Counted from the first letter of the stretch, positions 19,398-27,504 are shown. The stretch: DNA of 64,000 bases from Myroides pelagicus (GCF_009711055.1 NZ_WMJY01000019.1:1-64000); one strand, 5' to 3'. The notes: generated from the sequence alone by a model not told the origin. A program made the numbers and translations.

Positions 19398-20159
19398 ATG
19401 AGAGTAGCAATCGTAGAAGATGAAAGCCTAGCATCAAACTACCTAAAAAGTCTTTTAGAATCACAGAAAATAGTCGATATAACCAATATAACGATCCTTG
19501 CTTCTGTAAATGAAGCTACCCGTTTCTTTGTATCTAATAAAGTTGATTTAATCTTTATGGACATTCATCTAGGAGATGGCAAAAGTTTGGAGATTTTTGA
19601 GAACGTAGAAATTGTATCTCCCATAGTATTTATAACTGCTTATGATTCATACGCTATACAGGTTTTTAAACAATTTACCATTGATTATATTCTAAAACCC
19701 TTTACGAGTGATGAATTAGAAGAAGCTCTACAGAAGTTCCAAAATATTGTAAGACAATTCGAATCACATAATACACTTAGAGGCTTAGCCTTACTCGACC
19801 AACCTAATGGCACAGAAATCAGAAAGAGATTCTTAGTCAATAGCGGTCATAAATTAAAGTCTATAGAGACTAATGATATTGCATATTTCTTTGCTGAGGG
19901 AAAACATTTATTCCTAAAAACTTTTGACAATAATAGCTATATCTACGACGATACACTAAAAGACTTGATCAACAAGCTAGATACTAATAGCTTCTTTAAG
20001 ATCAATAGAAAATACATTATCAGTATCAATGCTGTTCAAGAAATTATCAAACACAACAGTCAAAAAATAGAATTAATACTTTCTCCTTCGCCCGAAGAAC
20101 AAACACCTATCTTGGTTAGTAAAACCCAAATAAATGAACTTAAAGCATGGCTTAGTTAA
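19398..20159 (+). CDS. LytTR-type response regulator
   Basis: A 253-residue two-domain regulator. The receiver domain (about 1-120) has the acidic pair E7/D8, the phospho-acceptor D55 in LIFMDIHLGDG and the conserved lysine in YILKPFTSDEL. The C-terminal LytTR DNA-binding domain spans about 150-250 (landmarks DIAYFFAEGKHLFLKT and SFFKINRKYIISINAV). It is the natural partner of the LytS-type kinase at 10309, so the pair brackets the protease/SusCD genes. The ATG at 19398 (MRVAIVEDE) is preferred over an upstream TTG, because the -7 box lies between them. Confidence 0.92.
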   Translation: MRVAIVEDESLASNYLKSLLESQKIVDITNITILASVNEATRFFVSNKVDLIFMDIHLGDGKSLEIFENVEIVSPIVFITAYDSYAIQVFKQFTIDYILKPFTSDELEEALQKFQNIVRQFESHNTLRGLALLDQPNGTEIRKRFLVNSGHKLKSIETNDIAYFFAEGKHLFLKTFDNNSYIYDDTLKDLINKLDTNSFFKINRKYIISINAVQEIIKHNSQKIELILSPSPEEQTPILVSKTQINELKAWLS

Positions 20160-20322
20160 TGATAACTTTGATATCCATTTTTTAAGTACACAACAAAAGA
20201 ATAAAGCAGTGAGTAGCTAAAGAACTGTGGTGCTTTAATAATTTTAATTACTAGTTCAGTCTAATTTTAAAGTCTCAAATAAGCCTATTAGCCTATTTTT
20301 TGATTGTGATAGGTTAATAGTA
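20160..20322. other. Intergenic DNA between response regulator and transposase remnant
   Basis: Short AT-rich stretch with no gene. It includes a hairpin-like imperfect repeat around 20286-20318 (the CCTATT and GATAGG elements). Nothing else stands out. Confidence 0.4.
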
Positions 20323-20760
20323 TCAATATACCCCCCTTTTATAGTACCATACAAAAGTATTCCTCACTAACAAGACTAGTTGTTCAAACATGTCAATTTT
20401 TTGTAAGTGTATATCTTCGTTATTGAGATCACTAGATTTGAATTCTTTAAAGAGTGGTTCAATCCGTAGCGTTCCCCTTTTTGTATCAAAAACATTCGCT
20501 GGTTTATTAAAGCCTATAATTGTACAAAAAGCTATATTACCATTTGCAATTCAACTGAAGCTACAAAGCGCTGAATACGTCTATTAGGTGCTACTTTTTT
20601 ACTGTACAGATAGCTAATCCAGTTGATACTTTCAAAAAATCCACAAACTTTATTTCACAGAATCCAACGGTAAATAGATTCTGGCAAATTGAATTTTCTC
20701 TTTAAAATTAGTTTTTATAGTTAGTAAAATCTCTGTGTTTTCTACAAAAACCTCCAATTG
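20323..20760 (-). pseudogene. Decayed IS4-family transposase remnant
   Basis: Reading the minus strand, about 55 codons before a stop at 20323 give pieces typical of the C-terminal part of IS4-type transposases: RIEPLFKEFKSS, then NNEDIHL, then FEQLVLLV and FVWYYKRG. Further upstream, in another frame, the piece WISYLYSKKVAPNRRIQRF resembles the segment after the second catalytic aspartate. Frameshifts and stops break the frame and the N-terminal third is missing. I could not find terminal inverted repeats, so the element's ends are unknown. Confidence 0.6.
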
Positions 20761-20838
20761 TCCATCTAATACTCAACTAATTTATACTTTTATAGTGCAC
20801 TAAGATCAATTTTATAAATACCTATTTAGATTATTCAC

Positions 20839-20846
20839 TATATTTG
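20839..20846 (+). promoter_or_regulatory. -7 promoter box of the small acidic protein gene
   Basis: TATATTTG exactly matches TAnnTTTG and lies 35 bases before the ATG at 20882. It supports the small ORF being a real gene. Confidence 0.55.
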
Positions 20847-20881
20847 AGAATTAGACAACTAAATAAATTAACAAAATAACT

Positions 20882-21088
20882 ATGAATATAGGTGATCGTT
20901 TAATCAAATGGGTAGATTGTATTCTAGCTTGGTTTGAGAGTATAAAAGGACTATTAAGTAATGCAGTCGCTTTCTTTGAAAAAATAAAAGCTCTAATTTT
21001 AGAATATGTAGAGTACTTCACAGAGAAAATTGATGACTTTACAGAAGATGAATTACAATTGTTAGAAGAAGAACATTTCTTCATATAA
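20882..21088 (+). CDS. Small hypothetical protein, amphipathic helices and acidic tail
   Basis: A 68-residue protein that I do not recognise. It appears wholly helical: an amphipathic first half with tryptophans (LIKWVDCILAWFESIKGLL), a second helix (FFEKIKALILEYVEYF), and a strongly acidic end (FTEDELQLLEEEHFF). It has no signal peptide or classic membrane segment. A consensus promoter lies 35 bases upstream, and a very strong terminator starts 3 bases after the stop, so it is likely a real single-gene unit. It sits next to a transposase remnant, which may point to a cargo or orphan gene. Confidence 0.55.
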   Translation: MNIGDRLIKWVDCILAWFESIKGLLSNAVAFFEKIKALILEYVEYFTEKIDDFTEDELQLLEEEHFFI

Positions 21089-21090
21089 AC

Positions 21091-21142
21091 AAAAAAAGAA
21101 TAGCCTTAAAGTAGCAAACTACTTTAAGGCTATTCTTTTTTT
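21091..21142. terminator. Very long bidirectional terminator, part of a coding sequence
   Basis: A perfect 24-bp stem (21091-21114 with 21119-21142) and a CAAA loop, with seven As on one end and seven Ts on the other. It serves the small protein gene on the plus strand. Its right arm also encodes the last residues (KKRIALK) and stop of the convergent cysteine-cluster gene. Confidence 0.9.
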
Positions 21143-21616
21143 CATCTCCTCTACTACTTCAAAAGCTGCTGGGCATATAGCTACATTTTTCAAAGTAAGA
21201 TTAGTTATTTGATTAAATTTCTTTCGATCCGTATGTGGGTATTCTCGACACGCTTTTGGTCTTACCTCATAAATCAAACAATAATTTTCTGCATCTAAAA
21301 AAGTACAAGGTACTTGTTGTAAGACATAATCGTTATCCTCATCTATTTGTAAATACTGATCAATAAACTGTTGTGGTTTCAAACGTAAATGTTTAGCAAT
21401 ACGCTCAATATCAGCATTTGTAAAAAGTGGTCCTGTTGTCTTACAACAATTTGCACAACTCAAACAGTCAACGCGATCAAAAACTTCCTCATGAATAGAT
21501 TGCATTTGATAATCTAAGTCCTTAGGTGGTTTCTTTTTTAGTTTATCAAAATACTTTTTATTCTCGTTATGCTTATCTTTGGCAAGCGTAGGAAGTTGTT
21601 TTAAAACTTTATCCAT
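21119..21616 (-). CDS. YkgJ-type cysteine-cluster protein
   Basis: A 165-residue protein of the CxxCxxCC (YkgJ/FliB-like) family, predicted to bind zinc or an iron-sulfur cluster. The cysteines are in LSCANCCKTTGP (about 53-64), then PCTF, YCLIYEVRPKACREYP and ICPAAF. Family function is not firmly established; links to metal chelation and to lysine-methylase FliB are known. The ATG at 21616 is used rather than the TTG one codon earlier. The gene is divergent from the methyltransferase at 21676 and shares a 59-base gap with it. Confidence 0.85.
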   Translation of the reverse strand: MDKVLKQLPTLAKDKHNENKKYFDKLKKKPPKDLDYQMQSIHEEVFDRVDCLSCANCCKTTGPLFTNADIERIAKHLRLKPQQFIDQYLQIDEDNDYVLQQVPCTFLDAENYCLIYEVRPKACREYPHTDRKKFNQITNLTLKNVAICPAAFEVVEEMKKRIALK

Positions 21617-21632
21617 CAATCATAATTTGATA

Positions 21633-21640
21633 CAAATTTA
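21633..21640 (-). promoter_or_regulatory. -7 promoter box of the cysteine-cluster gene
   Basis: The minus strand reads TAAATTTG, an exact TAnnTTTG match, 16 bases upstream of the ATG at 21616. Confidence 0.45.
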
Positions 21641-21675
21641 CAACCTCCAATTTAAATATTCATATAAAATTTACA

Positions 21676-22386
21676 ATGAAAGATTTATTAGGAAAGGCTA
21701 TTTTGGATTTTCAAACAAATAATGCCCCTCAAAATGTAATCACAGAAACAGATATATCCGAAGCAGAAGAAATGGATATAAGCTATATGTTTCGCCAATA
21801 TAAAGAGATGCCTACTTTAGAACAAAAAGCCCTTAGCCTTGCCAAGGGAAAAGTACTTGATGTTGGCTGTGGAGCAGGGGCACATAGTTTATACTTACAA
21901 AACAAAGGAATAAGTGTTAAAGCTATCGACATTTCCTCTCATGCCATAGAAACTTGTAAACTTAGAGGTTTACAGAACACAGAAGTCATAAACCTACTAG
22001 ATATAAAAGATCAACAATTTGACACAATTTTGTTGTTAATGAATGGTACTGGTATCTTTGGTAAACTAATCAATACTACAAAATACCTTAATCATCTAAA
22101 AACACTTCTTACTCCAGGTGGTCAAATATTAATTGATAGCTCTGACTTAATATATATGTTCGATACGGATGAAGATGGTGGAGTTTGGATACCTATGGAC
22201 AACAAAGACTACTATGGAGAGTTAGTTTTTAATATCGAATACAAAGGAGAACATGAAGATCCTTTCAATTGGCTATACTTAGACTATAACACGTTACAAA
22301 ATGCAGCCCATGCAAATGGACTCGAATGTGAATTAATCCAAGAAGGAGAAAACTTTGATTACTTAGCAAAACTTTATATCAAATAA
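21676..22386 (+). CDS. Class I SAM-dependent methyltransferase
   Basis: A 236-residue protein with a Rossmann-like methyltransferase fold. Motif I is VLDVGCGAGAHSLYL (about 56-70), which binds S-adenosylmethionine. The acidic end of the second strand is in VKAIDISSHAIE, and FDTILLLMNGTGIFG is the motif IV region. The first 40 residues carry an acidic EAEEMDISYMF stretch. The acceptor molecule is not predictable; the N-terminal layout resembles small-molecule methyltransferases. It is transcribed alone and closed by a strong hairpin. Confidence 0.85.
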   Translation: MKDLLGKAILDFQTNNAPQNVITETDISEAEEMDISYMFRQYKEMPTLEQKALSLAKGKVLDVGCGAGAHSLYLQNKGISVKAIDISSHAIETCKLRGLQNTEVINLLDIKDQQFDTILLLMNGTGIFGKLINTTKYLNHLKTLLTPGGQILIDSSDLIYMFDTDEDGGVWIPMDNKDYYGELVFNIEYKGEHEDPFNWLYLDYNTLQNAAHANGLECELIQEGENFDYLAKLYIK

Positions 22387-22430
22387 AAAAAGAGGCTGTC
22401 ACATTTTGTTATGAGACAGCCTCTTTTTTT
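22385..22430. terminator. Bidirectional intrinsic terminator
   Basis: A 16-bp stem (AAAAAAAGAGGCTGTC with GACAGCCTCTTTTTTT) and a 14-base loop. It lies between the convergent methyltransferase and DUF2059 genes, with A and T tracts suited to both directions. Confidence 0.85.
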
Positions 22431-22450
22431 TATATTTAATAGCAATAGTC

Positions 22451-22849
22451 TTATTGCATATATTTCATCATTAATCCCTGAAGTCCCATAGCCCATTCTT
22501 GACCTACTTTCTCGCCTTTTTCCATTAATACACCACTTTTAGATGAAAGCTTCTTTCCTAAAGGAGATTCATAAAACTTAATCAATTCTTTAATGTCTTG
22601 ATGAGTAAATTCCGTCATATACATTTCAGCCATTTTATCCATTAATAAATTAAGGCTACTTTGCAATTCTTTATTAAATTCAGCTTTTTTCTCTTGAGGT
22701 ACATTCTCTTCTAATTGAGAAGTCAGTTTCTCAAATATTTTAAACTGACCACTCATGTCCATATACTTCTTTGTGTCTGACTTAAAGTCTTGTGCAAAAC
22801 TCATTTGTGCCATAAAGCACAATACAAATGCTAGTAATATCTTTTTCAT
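22451..22849 (-). CDS. DUF2059-domain secreted protein
   Basis: A 132-residue protein with a signal peptide (first ~19 residues, ending SFAQ) and a DUF2059 domain. The domain's best-kept part is the C-terminal FTHQDIKELIKFYESPLGKK with the following S/K-rich helix. Members are small periplasmic helical proteins of unknown role. It lies 38 bases downstream of queE on the same strand and may be read from it, although no functional link is known. Confidence 0.82.
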   Translation of the reverse strand: MKKILLAFVLCFMAQMSFAQDFKSDTKKYMDMSGQFKIFEKLTSQLEENVPQEKKAEFNKELQSSLNLLMDKMAEMYMTEFTHQDIKELIKFYESPLGKKLSSKSGVLMEKGEKVGQEWAMGLQGLMMKYMQ

Positions 22850-22887
22850 ATCTTTTTGTTTTTATTTCTATGTAAAATTAATGGAAG

Positions 22888-23520
22888 TTATGGAATATCC
22901 AAATATTTATGTGTTTGTAATGATATCTTCCACTTCGGATTTTTCTTTACATACTCAATAATCATCGGCATCATTTCATGTCTTTTGCTCCATTCTGTTT
23001 GTAGTAAGAGTAAAGCATCTTTATTTACTTTTGCAGCTTGCTCCTCTGCAAAAATAAAATCATGCTTATTATAGATAATTACTTTCAACTCATCAGCTGC
23101 TTGATACGCGCTCGCTGTTGGCAACTTTGCTTTTTTAGGTGATAAACAAACCCAATCAAAGTCACCAGACATCTCATAAGCTCCCGATGTTTCAATATTA
23201 GTCTGCATATCAGCTTCTTTCAGACGAGCAGTCAGGTAATCTAAATTATACATTAGAGGCTCTCCCCCTGTAATTACAGCAAGTTTAGCTTCTTTTGATG
23301 CATGTTCTACAATTGTTTCAACACGAGTTAACGGATGTAACTCTGGATCCCAACTCTCTTTTACATCGCACCAATGGCACCCAACATCACAGCCTCCTAA
23401 ACGAATAAAATACGCTGCGTTTCCTGAATAAAAACCTTCCCCTTGAATAGTATAAAACTCTTCCATCAAAGGCAATACTCTTCCCTCTTGTAAAGCACTA
23501 TTACTTTCTGCTTGTGACAT
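22888..23520 (-). CDS. queE: 7-carboxy-7-deazaguanine synthase QueE
   Basis: A 210-residue radical SAM enzyme that converts 6-carboxy-tetrahydropterin to 7-carboxy-7-deazaguanine in queuosine synthesis. The cluster motif is CDVGCHWC (C44, C48, C51), the CxxxCxxC form. The substrate-side piece FYTIQGEGFYSG precedes it, and the SAM-binding ITGGEPLMY is near residue 86. The start is set at the ATG at 23520 (MSQAES), because the longer in-frame start at 23604 lies inside the terminator of the upstream gene and a -7 box lies between. QueA of the same pathway is encoded at 35507-36556. Confidence 0.93.
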   Translation of the reverse strand: MSQAESNSALQEGRVLPLMEEFYTIQGEGFYSGNAAYFIRLGGCDVGCHWCDVKESWDPELHPLTRVETIVEHASKEAKLAVITGGEPLMYNLDYLTARLKEADMQTNIETSGAYEMSGDFDWVCLSPKKAKLPTASAYQAADELKVIIYNKHDFIFAEEQAAKVNKDALLLLQTEWSKRHEMMPMIIEYVKKNPKWKISLQTHKYLDIP

Positions 23521-23541
23521 AATCCTATTTAATTTACTTGA

Positions 23542-23549
23542 CAAAGATA
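23542..23549 (-). promoter_or_regulatory. -7 promoter box of queE
   Basis: The minus strand reads TATCTTTG, an exact TAnnTTTG match, 21 bases upstream of the queE ATG at 23520. Confidence 0.55.
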
Positions 23550-23580
23550 TAATATATTCAAAAGCATTCTTAGAAATAAA

Positions 23581-23618
23581 AAAAGAACTTATTTGTGAAT
23601 ACACAAATAAGTTCTTTT
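23581..23618. terminator. Intrinsic terminator after the TPR gene
   Basis: A perfect 17-bp stem (23581-23597 with 23602-23618) with loop AATA. On the minus strand it ends in a T tract (TTTTTTTT across 23577-23584). It closes the PstS-like/TPR unit before queE. Confidence 0.8.
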
Positions 23619-23643
23619 CAAATGTATTTATTTATATACTTGG

Positions 23644-25290
23644 CTAAAGAGAAATTGCTTCTAATGTTTTCTTAGCAAATTCATTTGTAGCATCATACTT
23701 CAGTGTCTTAGCAAACATTTTTCTCGCATTATCCAACTCATCACTATTTGCGTAATAAGCACCCATTGCATTATAAGCTTCAACTAATCTATCCTTGTCT
23801 GTGTTACTAAACTCTGATTCCGAGAAATTAGCAAACATTGTTTGTTCATATTGTTTTAAAGCGCTAAAACGACCTTGATAAGCTTGTTCGGTATCCATAT
23901 ATCGATAAGCTCTTGCTTTAAAGAAATAAGCTTCCGTTATCTTTGGATTAGATTCAATCACAATGTTAAAGTATTTAATCGCTTCATTCATATAGATCTT
24001 TTGATTTGCTTCATCTTCTGTTCCCAACATATAGTTGCAATAACCCACATAATAATTATCAAAACTATAATTACTTTGCTCTTTTACACTACCAGAAATA
24101 CTAAGTAAATCAATAGCCTCTTTATACTTATCAGCTCTATACAATTCAACACCATAAGCATTAAATTTAGACGCTAGAGCACCGTCTTTAGCTACAGCCG
24201 CCTTCAGTTGTTCTATTCCATTTGCATAACTATCTTCACCTAGTTTAAACAATGACAACCCTAAGTAAAACTTATCATCACTTGTTGGTTTAGCTATTTT
24301 ATCAAAGTTTTGACTACTTAATTTAAAATCCTCTAAATTAAACGCTGCTAAACCAGCTAGGCGATATCCTTTGTCACCTTGCCCCTTTTCAATCAGCTTT
24401 GTCGCAGTATTCGCTAAAGCGGGATAATCACCTATATCTTTAAGAAACTCTGCATACTTTAGGATTGCCTCTGCAGAATTACCAGTTGCCTCCACATATT
24501 TTTCATATGCCTCCTTAGCTTTGTACTTTAAACTTTTTTCTTTATTCTTATCTGTAGTCGCCCATAAATAGTATGTATCTGCTATTTCTTTATAAACTGG
24601 TGCATACTCAGGAAATTCTTTATGAATAGTAGCAAAAGACTCTAAAGCTTGTTCGAAAGCTCGTGTACGCTTCGTCAATATCGCTAATTCCATTCTCGCT
24701 TCTAACAAATTAGGATCAAGTATAGCTGCATCACTAAATGCTGAATAGGCTTCATTAATATCATTCTTTGCTAAACTAGCTTTTCCTTTTATCAAAAAAG
24801 CATTAGCATTCTGATAGTCTTCCTCTAATACCTTATTAGCAATTTTTATAGCTTCATCATAATTTGGATTAGACGAATTCAGGTAAGCTCCCGCTATAAG
24901 TAGTTTTTCATTATAATCTTTTCTTCTTAGCTCTTTCTCTACATTGTCAAACTTAGCTTTAGCTTCAGATAAACGATTGTTATCTAAATCTAATTGACCT
25001 AATCCAATATTGTTTAAGAACCCCTCTTTTTTTTGCCCAAGGCCGTTAGTAAAAAAATAGTTAGCAGAATCAACTTGCTTTTCTTGTAAATAAATATCAC
25101 CTAAATAATAATAGTTTGCTCCCTCATTAGGTTTATCAGCAATTAAAGTCCTCAAAATACTTTTTGCTTTATCAAATTGATGACCTTGAATCGCTTTTTT
25201 TGCACCTTCTATATCTTGAGCTCTCAATACTCCGGAACTACATAGAAGTCCCATTAATAGTGTTAGTGATATTTTATTACGCTTAATCAT
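23644..25290 (-). CDS. Secreted tetratricopeptide-repeat protein
   Basis: A 548-residue protein with a signal peptide (~24 residues, ending LRAQ) and at least eight degenerate 34-residue TPR helices. Examples are GANYYYLGDIYLQEKQVDSA near 55-74, NAFLIKGKASLAKNDINEAY near 162-181, and DRLVEAYNAMGAYYANSDEL near the end. TPR superhelices are scaffolds for protein contacts. It follows the PstS-like lipoprotein by 23 bases and lies downstream of exbBDD-tonB, so it is probably a periplasmic or outer-membrane-side partner of that system. Its exact function is unknown. Confidence 0.85.
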   Translation of the reverse strand: MIKRNKISLTLLMGLLCSSGVLRAQDIEGAKKAIQGHQFDKAKSILRTLIADKPNEGANYYYLGDIYLQEKQVDSANYFFTNGLGQKKEGFLNNIGLGQLDLDNNRLSEAKAKFDNVEKELRRKDYNEKLLIAGAYLNSSNPNYDEAIKIANKVLEEDYQNANAFLIKGKASLAKNDINEAYSAFSDAAILDPNLLEARMELAILTKRTRAFEQALESFATIHKEFPEYAPVYKEIADTYYLWATTDKNKEKSLKYKAKEAYEKYVEATGNSAEAILKYAEFLKDIGDYPALANTATKLIEKGQGDKGYRLAGLAAFNLEDFKLSSQNFDKIAKPTSDDKFYLGLSLFKLGEDSYANGIEQLKAAVAKDGALASKFNAYGVELYRADKYKEAIDLLSISGSVKEQSNYSFDNYYVGYCNYMLGTEDEANQKIYMNEAIKYFNIVIESNPKITEAYFFKARAYRYMDTEQAYQGRFSALKQYEQTMFANFSESEFSNTDKDRLVEAYNAMGAYYANSDELDNARKMFAKTLKYDATNEFAKKTLEAISL

Positions 25291-25313
25291 AATATAGTGT
25301 ATTTATTGGTTTT

Positions 25314-26306
25314 CTATAACTCTGTTCGCACATTCAATTCTCTTGGTGGTGTTTTAAAGGGCACTAAACCAGATTTCAAAACAATGCGCTGACCTTTATA
25401 CCCAGCAATATAAGAAGCAAAGCCTACTCCTAATCCCGATTTACCTTGGAAATCTAATACATAAAGTTTTCTAGTTAATGGATACGTTCCTTCTGCAATA
25501 TTATTCTGAGTTGCTTTATAATACTTACCATCTTCTTTGTTCTTCACCCCTAATACCTTTACATGCTCTAATAAAGGTTTTAATTCACTACTAGGTTGAA
25601 CTAACCAATTAAGACCAATGACCCCGATAGCATTTGGGTTTTTACTAACATAGTCTACTACTTCACTAGTAGACGGTAAAAAATAAGCATAATCTTGTGG
25701 GAAATTCTTGTTACCTGTTGCTTCTCTAAAAAATGAAGCTACTGAAGAATTATATGAATCAAAGACTAAAATAGGTTCGTTTGCTAAACTGCCTTCTACA
25801 GATTGCTTATCTTTAAGATAATCACTCTTAGCTAAGTTAGTCACCACTCTATCGTAATCTACGATAGAATCTTTATACTGTTTACTCGTCACGAATACTA
25901 CAGCATCTGTAGCGAAATGCGTACGCTTAGGAGTAACTTTACCTTCAAAAAAAGCTAATTCCTCAGCTGTAAGATCACGTGGTAAAATAGCAATACGCAA
26001 TGAGTCTTTGAAAATAAGACTTAAAATCTCTTGTTGTGGCTTTGAAACTAAATCAATCTTAGCTCTAGTATATTCGTGCTCAAATACTGTATTTACATCA
26101 TCTACAATTGGAAAAATAGACTCCTCTACTAAAATAGTCGCTTTTCCTGATACAGGGGTTTCTTCTAACTCATCAAAATTCACTTCAGTAGTAGTAGTAA
26201 CGCTATCCTTAGAGCTTGATTTGTCTGATTTACATTGTACAAAAACTAGTCCTAAAATTAACATTGGTAGAATAGTACGTGTCAGTGAATAGAGCTTTCT
26301 TTTCAT
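25314..26306 (-). CDS. PstS-like substrate-binding lipoprotein
   Basis: A 330-residue lipoprotein with lipobox VQCK near residue 25, and a PBP-like (type 2) fold resembling phosphate-binding PstS. Landmarks are ATDAVVFVTS (about 131-140), FDSYNSSVASFF (about 178-189) and a C-terminal segment ending GLVPFKTPPRELNV. No pst permease or ATPase genes are nearby. It instead sits between tonB and a TPR gene, so its ligand and partner are unclear. A role in phosphate or another oxyanion linked to TonB-driven import is only inference. Confidence 0.75.
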   Translation of the reverse strand: MKRKLYSLTRTILPMLILGLVFVQCKSDKSSSKDSVTTTTEVNFDELEETPVSGKATILVEESIFPIVDDVNTVFEHEYTRAKIDLVSKPQQEILSLIFKDSLRIAILPRDLTAEELAFFEGKVTPKRTHFATDAVVFVTSKQYKDSIVDYDRVVTNLAKSDYLKDKQSVEGSLANEPILVFDSYNSSVASFFREATGNKNFPQDYAYFLPSTSEVVDYVSKNPNAIGVIGLNWLVQPSSELKPLLEHVKVLGVKNKEDGKYYKATQNNIAEGTYPLTRKLYVLDFQGKSGLGVGFASYIAGYKGQRIVLKSGLVPFKTPPRELNVRTEL

Positions 26307-26413
26307 GATAATATATATTGATATTGCTTATTTAGATTATATCCATAAAGATAAAAATAAATATAACAATTCGAAAATACATCTATGAATTAACATAAGC
26401 TCAGATAGTCATA

Positions 26414-26452
26414 AAATAGTAAAGAACACCATTGTGGTGTTCTTTACTATTT
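26414..26452. terminator. Long intrinsic terminator between the TonB group and the PstS-like gene
   Basis: A perfect 18-bp stem (26414-26431 with 26435-26452) and a 3-base loop TTG. It overlaps the stop codon of the small membrane protein and lies 108 bases after the PstS-like start on the opposite side. It suggests that the PstS-like/TPR pair is not simply read from the TonB group, or that its hairpin stabilises mRNA ends. Confidence 0.75.
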
Positions 26453-26666
26453 AATTTTCTTGCCTTAATCTTATAAATCTGAAGATTCCATATACTATTA
26501 ATAAACCTCCGAAAAGCATACGATTAGTATACTCTAACTCTATAGGCATATCCTTCCACAGAATCAAAGTAAGTCCTAAACCTACATATAACAAAAAGAA
26601 GAAAAAGCCAAAAACAAACAGAAACCGCTGCAATAGCGATTTCTGTTTTGAATTATTGTTCAACAT
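26451..26666 (-). CDS. Small two-segment membrane protein downstream of tonB
   Basis: A 71-residue protein from the ATG at 26666, one base after the tonB stop. Two hydrophobic segments (FLFVFGFFFFLLYVGLGLTL and MLFGGLLIVYGIFRF) are joined by a short loop with an acidic PIELEY piece. The ends are basic (RLRQEN). I cannot assign a family with certainty. Its tight spacing points to translation coupled with TonB, so a small accessory to the ExbBD-TonB complex is a reasonable inference. Confidence 0.7.
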   Translation of the reverse strand: MLNNNSKQKSLLQRFLFVFGFFFFLLYVGLGLTLILWKDMPIELEYTNRMLFGGLLIVYGIFRFIRLRQEN

Positions 26667-26667
26667 A

Positions 26668-27504
26668 CTATTGTACTTGAATTGTAATTGGTAATGTAAA
26701 CTGAGAACGAACTGTTCTTCCGTTCTGCTGTGCTGGTTTCCATTTAGGCATACCATTTAATACACGTACTGCTTCTCTACCTGCTCCATAACCTGGGTCA
26801 CGAAGAACTTTAATATCTGTTAATGAACCGTCTTTCTCTACGATAAACTGAACAATAACTTGGATACGTCTTGTAGATGAATCAATATCAGGCGTTCTAA
26901 AGCGACTAATAAACTGCTTTTGGAATGCTGGCATACCTCCAGGATAAGAAGCTTGATGTTGTACAGCTACGAATACTGTATTTGGATCTTCTTCTGGTTT
27001 ATCATCCTTATCAGCATCTCCAGTGCTTTCACCTGTTTTAATTTCACCTTTTTCTTTATCCCCCTCTGCATCTTTTTGTCCAGGATCAACATCATCCTTG
27101 AACTCCTCTTGCTTCGGTGGTTCCTCACTCGCATTCTCCTTTTTATCAACAACTGGTTCAGTAAATTTCTTCGTATCGTTTACTGATTTTACAGCTGGTG
27201 GTGGTGGCGGTGGAGTTTCTTCCACTGGCGGTGGTGGTGGTGGTGGTGGTGGTAATTCCACATCCGGCATTTCGATAGTTTGAATAACTACCTCTTTATC
27301 TATTCCTTTATTGCGCTCTTTCCCTAGTTCTCCAAAAACTCTAGGAGAAAGAATGGCTAATGAAAATAAACCAATTCCTCCAATTAGTGCTAATGTAGTA
27401 ACTTTAGGGTTAGTAGCTCTAAGCTCATATGCTCCGTAAGATTTGTTACGTCCTTCGAAAACAATATCAAGCCAATCTTTTTTAAAGATATTTAATTTTG
27501 ACAT
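26668..27504 (-). CDS. tonB: Energy transducer TonB
   Basis: A 278-residue TonB. An N-terminal membrane segment (about 36-53) is followed by a proline-rich stretch (about 85-103, with runs of nine and six prolines), an acidic and lysine-rich linker (about 110-180), and a C-terminal TonB domain (about 185-278; landmarks YPGGMPAFQ and MPKWKPAQQNGRTVRSQ). It passes proton-motive energy from ExbB/ExbD to outer-membrane receptors such as the SusC proteins encoded here. It is the last core gene of the exbB-exbD-exbD-tonB order on the minus strand. Confidence 0.95.
   Translation of the reverse strand: MSKLNIFKKDWLDIVFEGRNKSYGAYELRATNPKVTTLALIGGIGLFSLAILSPRVFGELGKERNKGIDKEVVIQTIEMPDVELPPPPPPPPPVEETPPPPPPAVKSVNDTKKFTEPVVDKKENASEEPPKQEEFKDDVDPGQKDAEGDKEKGEIKTGESTGDADKDDKPEEDPNTVFVAVQHQASYPGGMPAFQKQFISRFRTPDIDSSTRRIQVIVQFIVEKDGSLTDIKVLRDPGYGAGREAVRVLNGMPKWKPAQQNGRTVRSQFTLPITIQVQ

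Noticed and set aside
22888..23604. Longer QueE start at 23604
   Set aside because: The extra 28 residues would be encoded across a perfect terminator hairpin and upstream of an exact promoter box; family proteins start near the MSQAES position.
26920..27283. Several overlapping frames opposite and inside the tonB proline and lysine region
   Set aside because: Low-complexity repeats create long open frames in other registers; tonB itself is clear.
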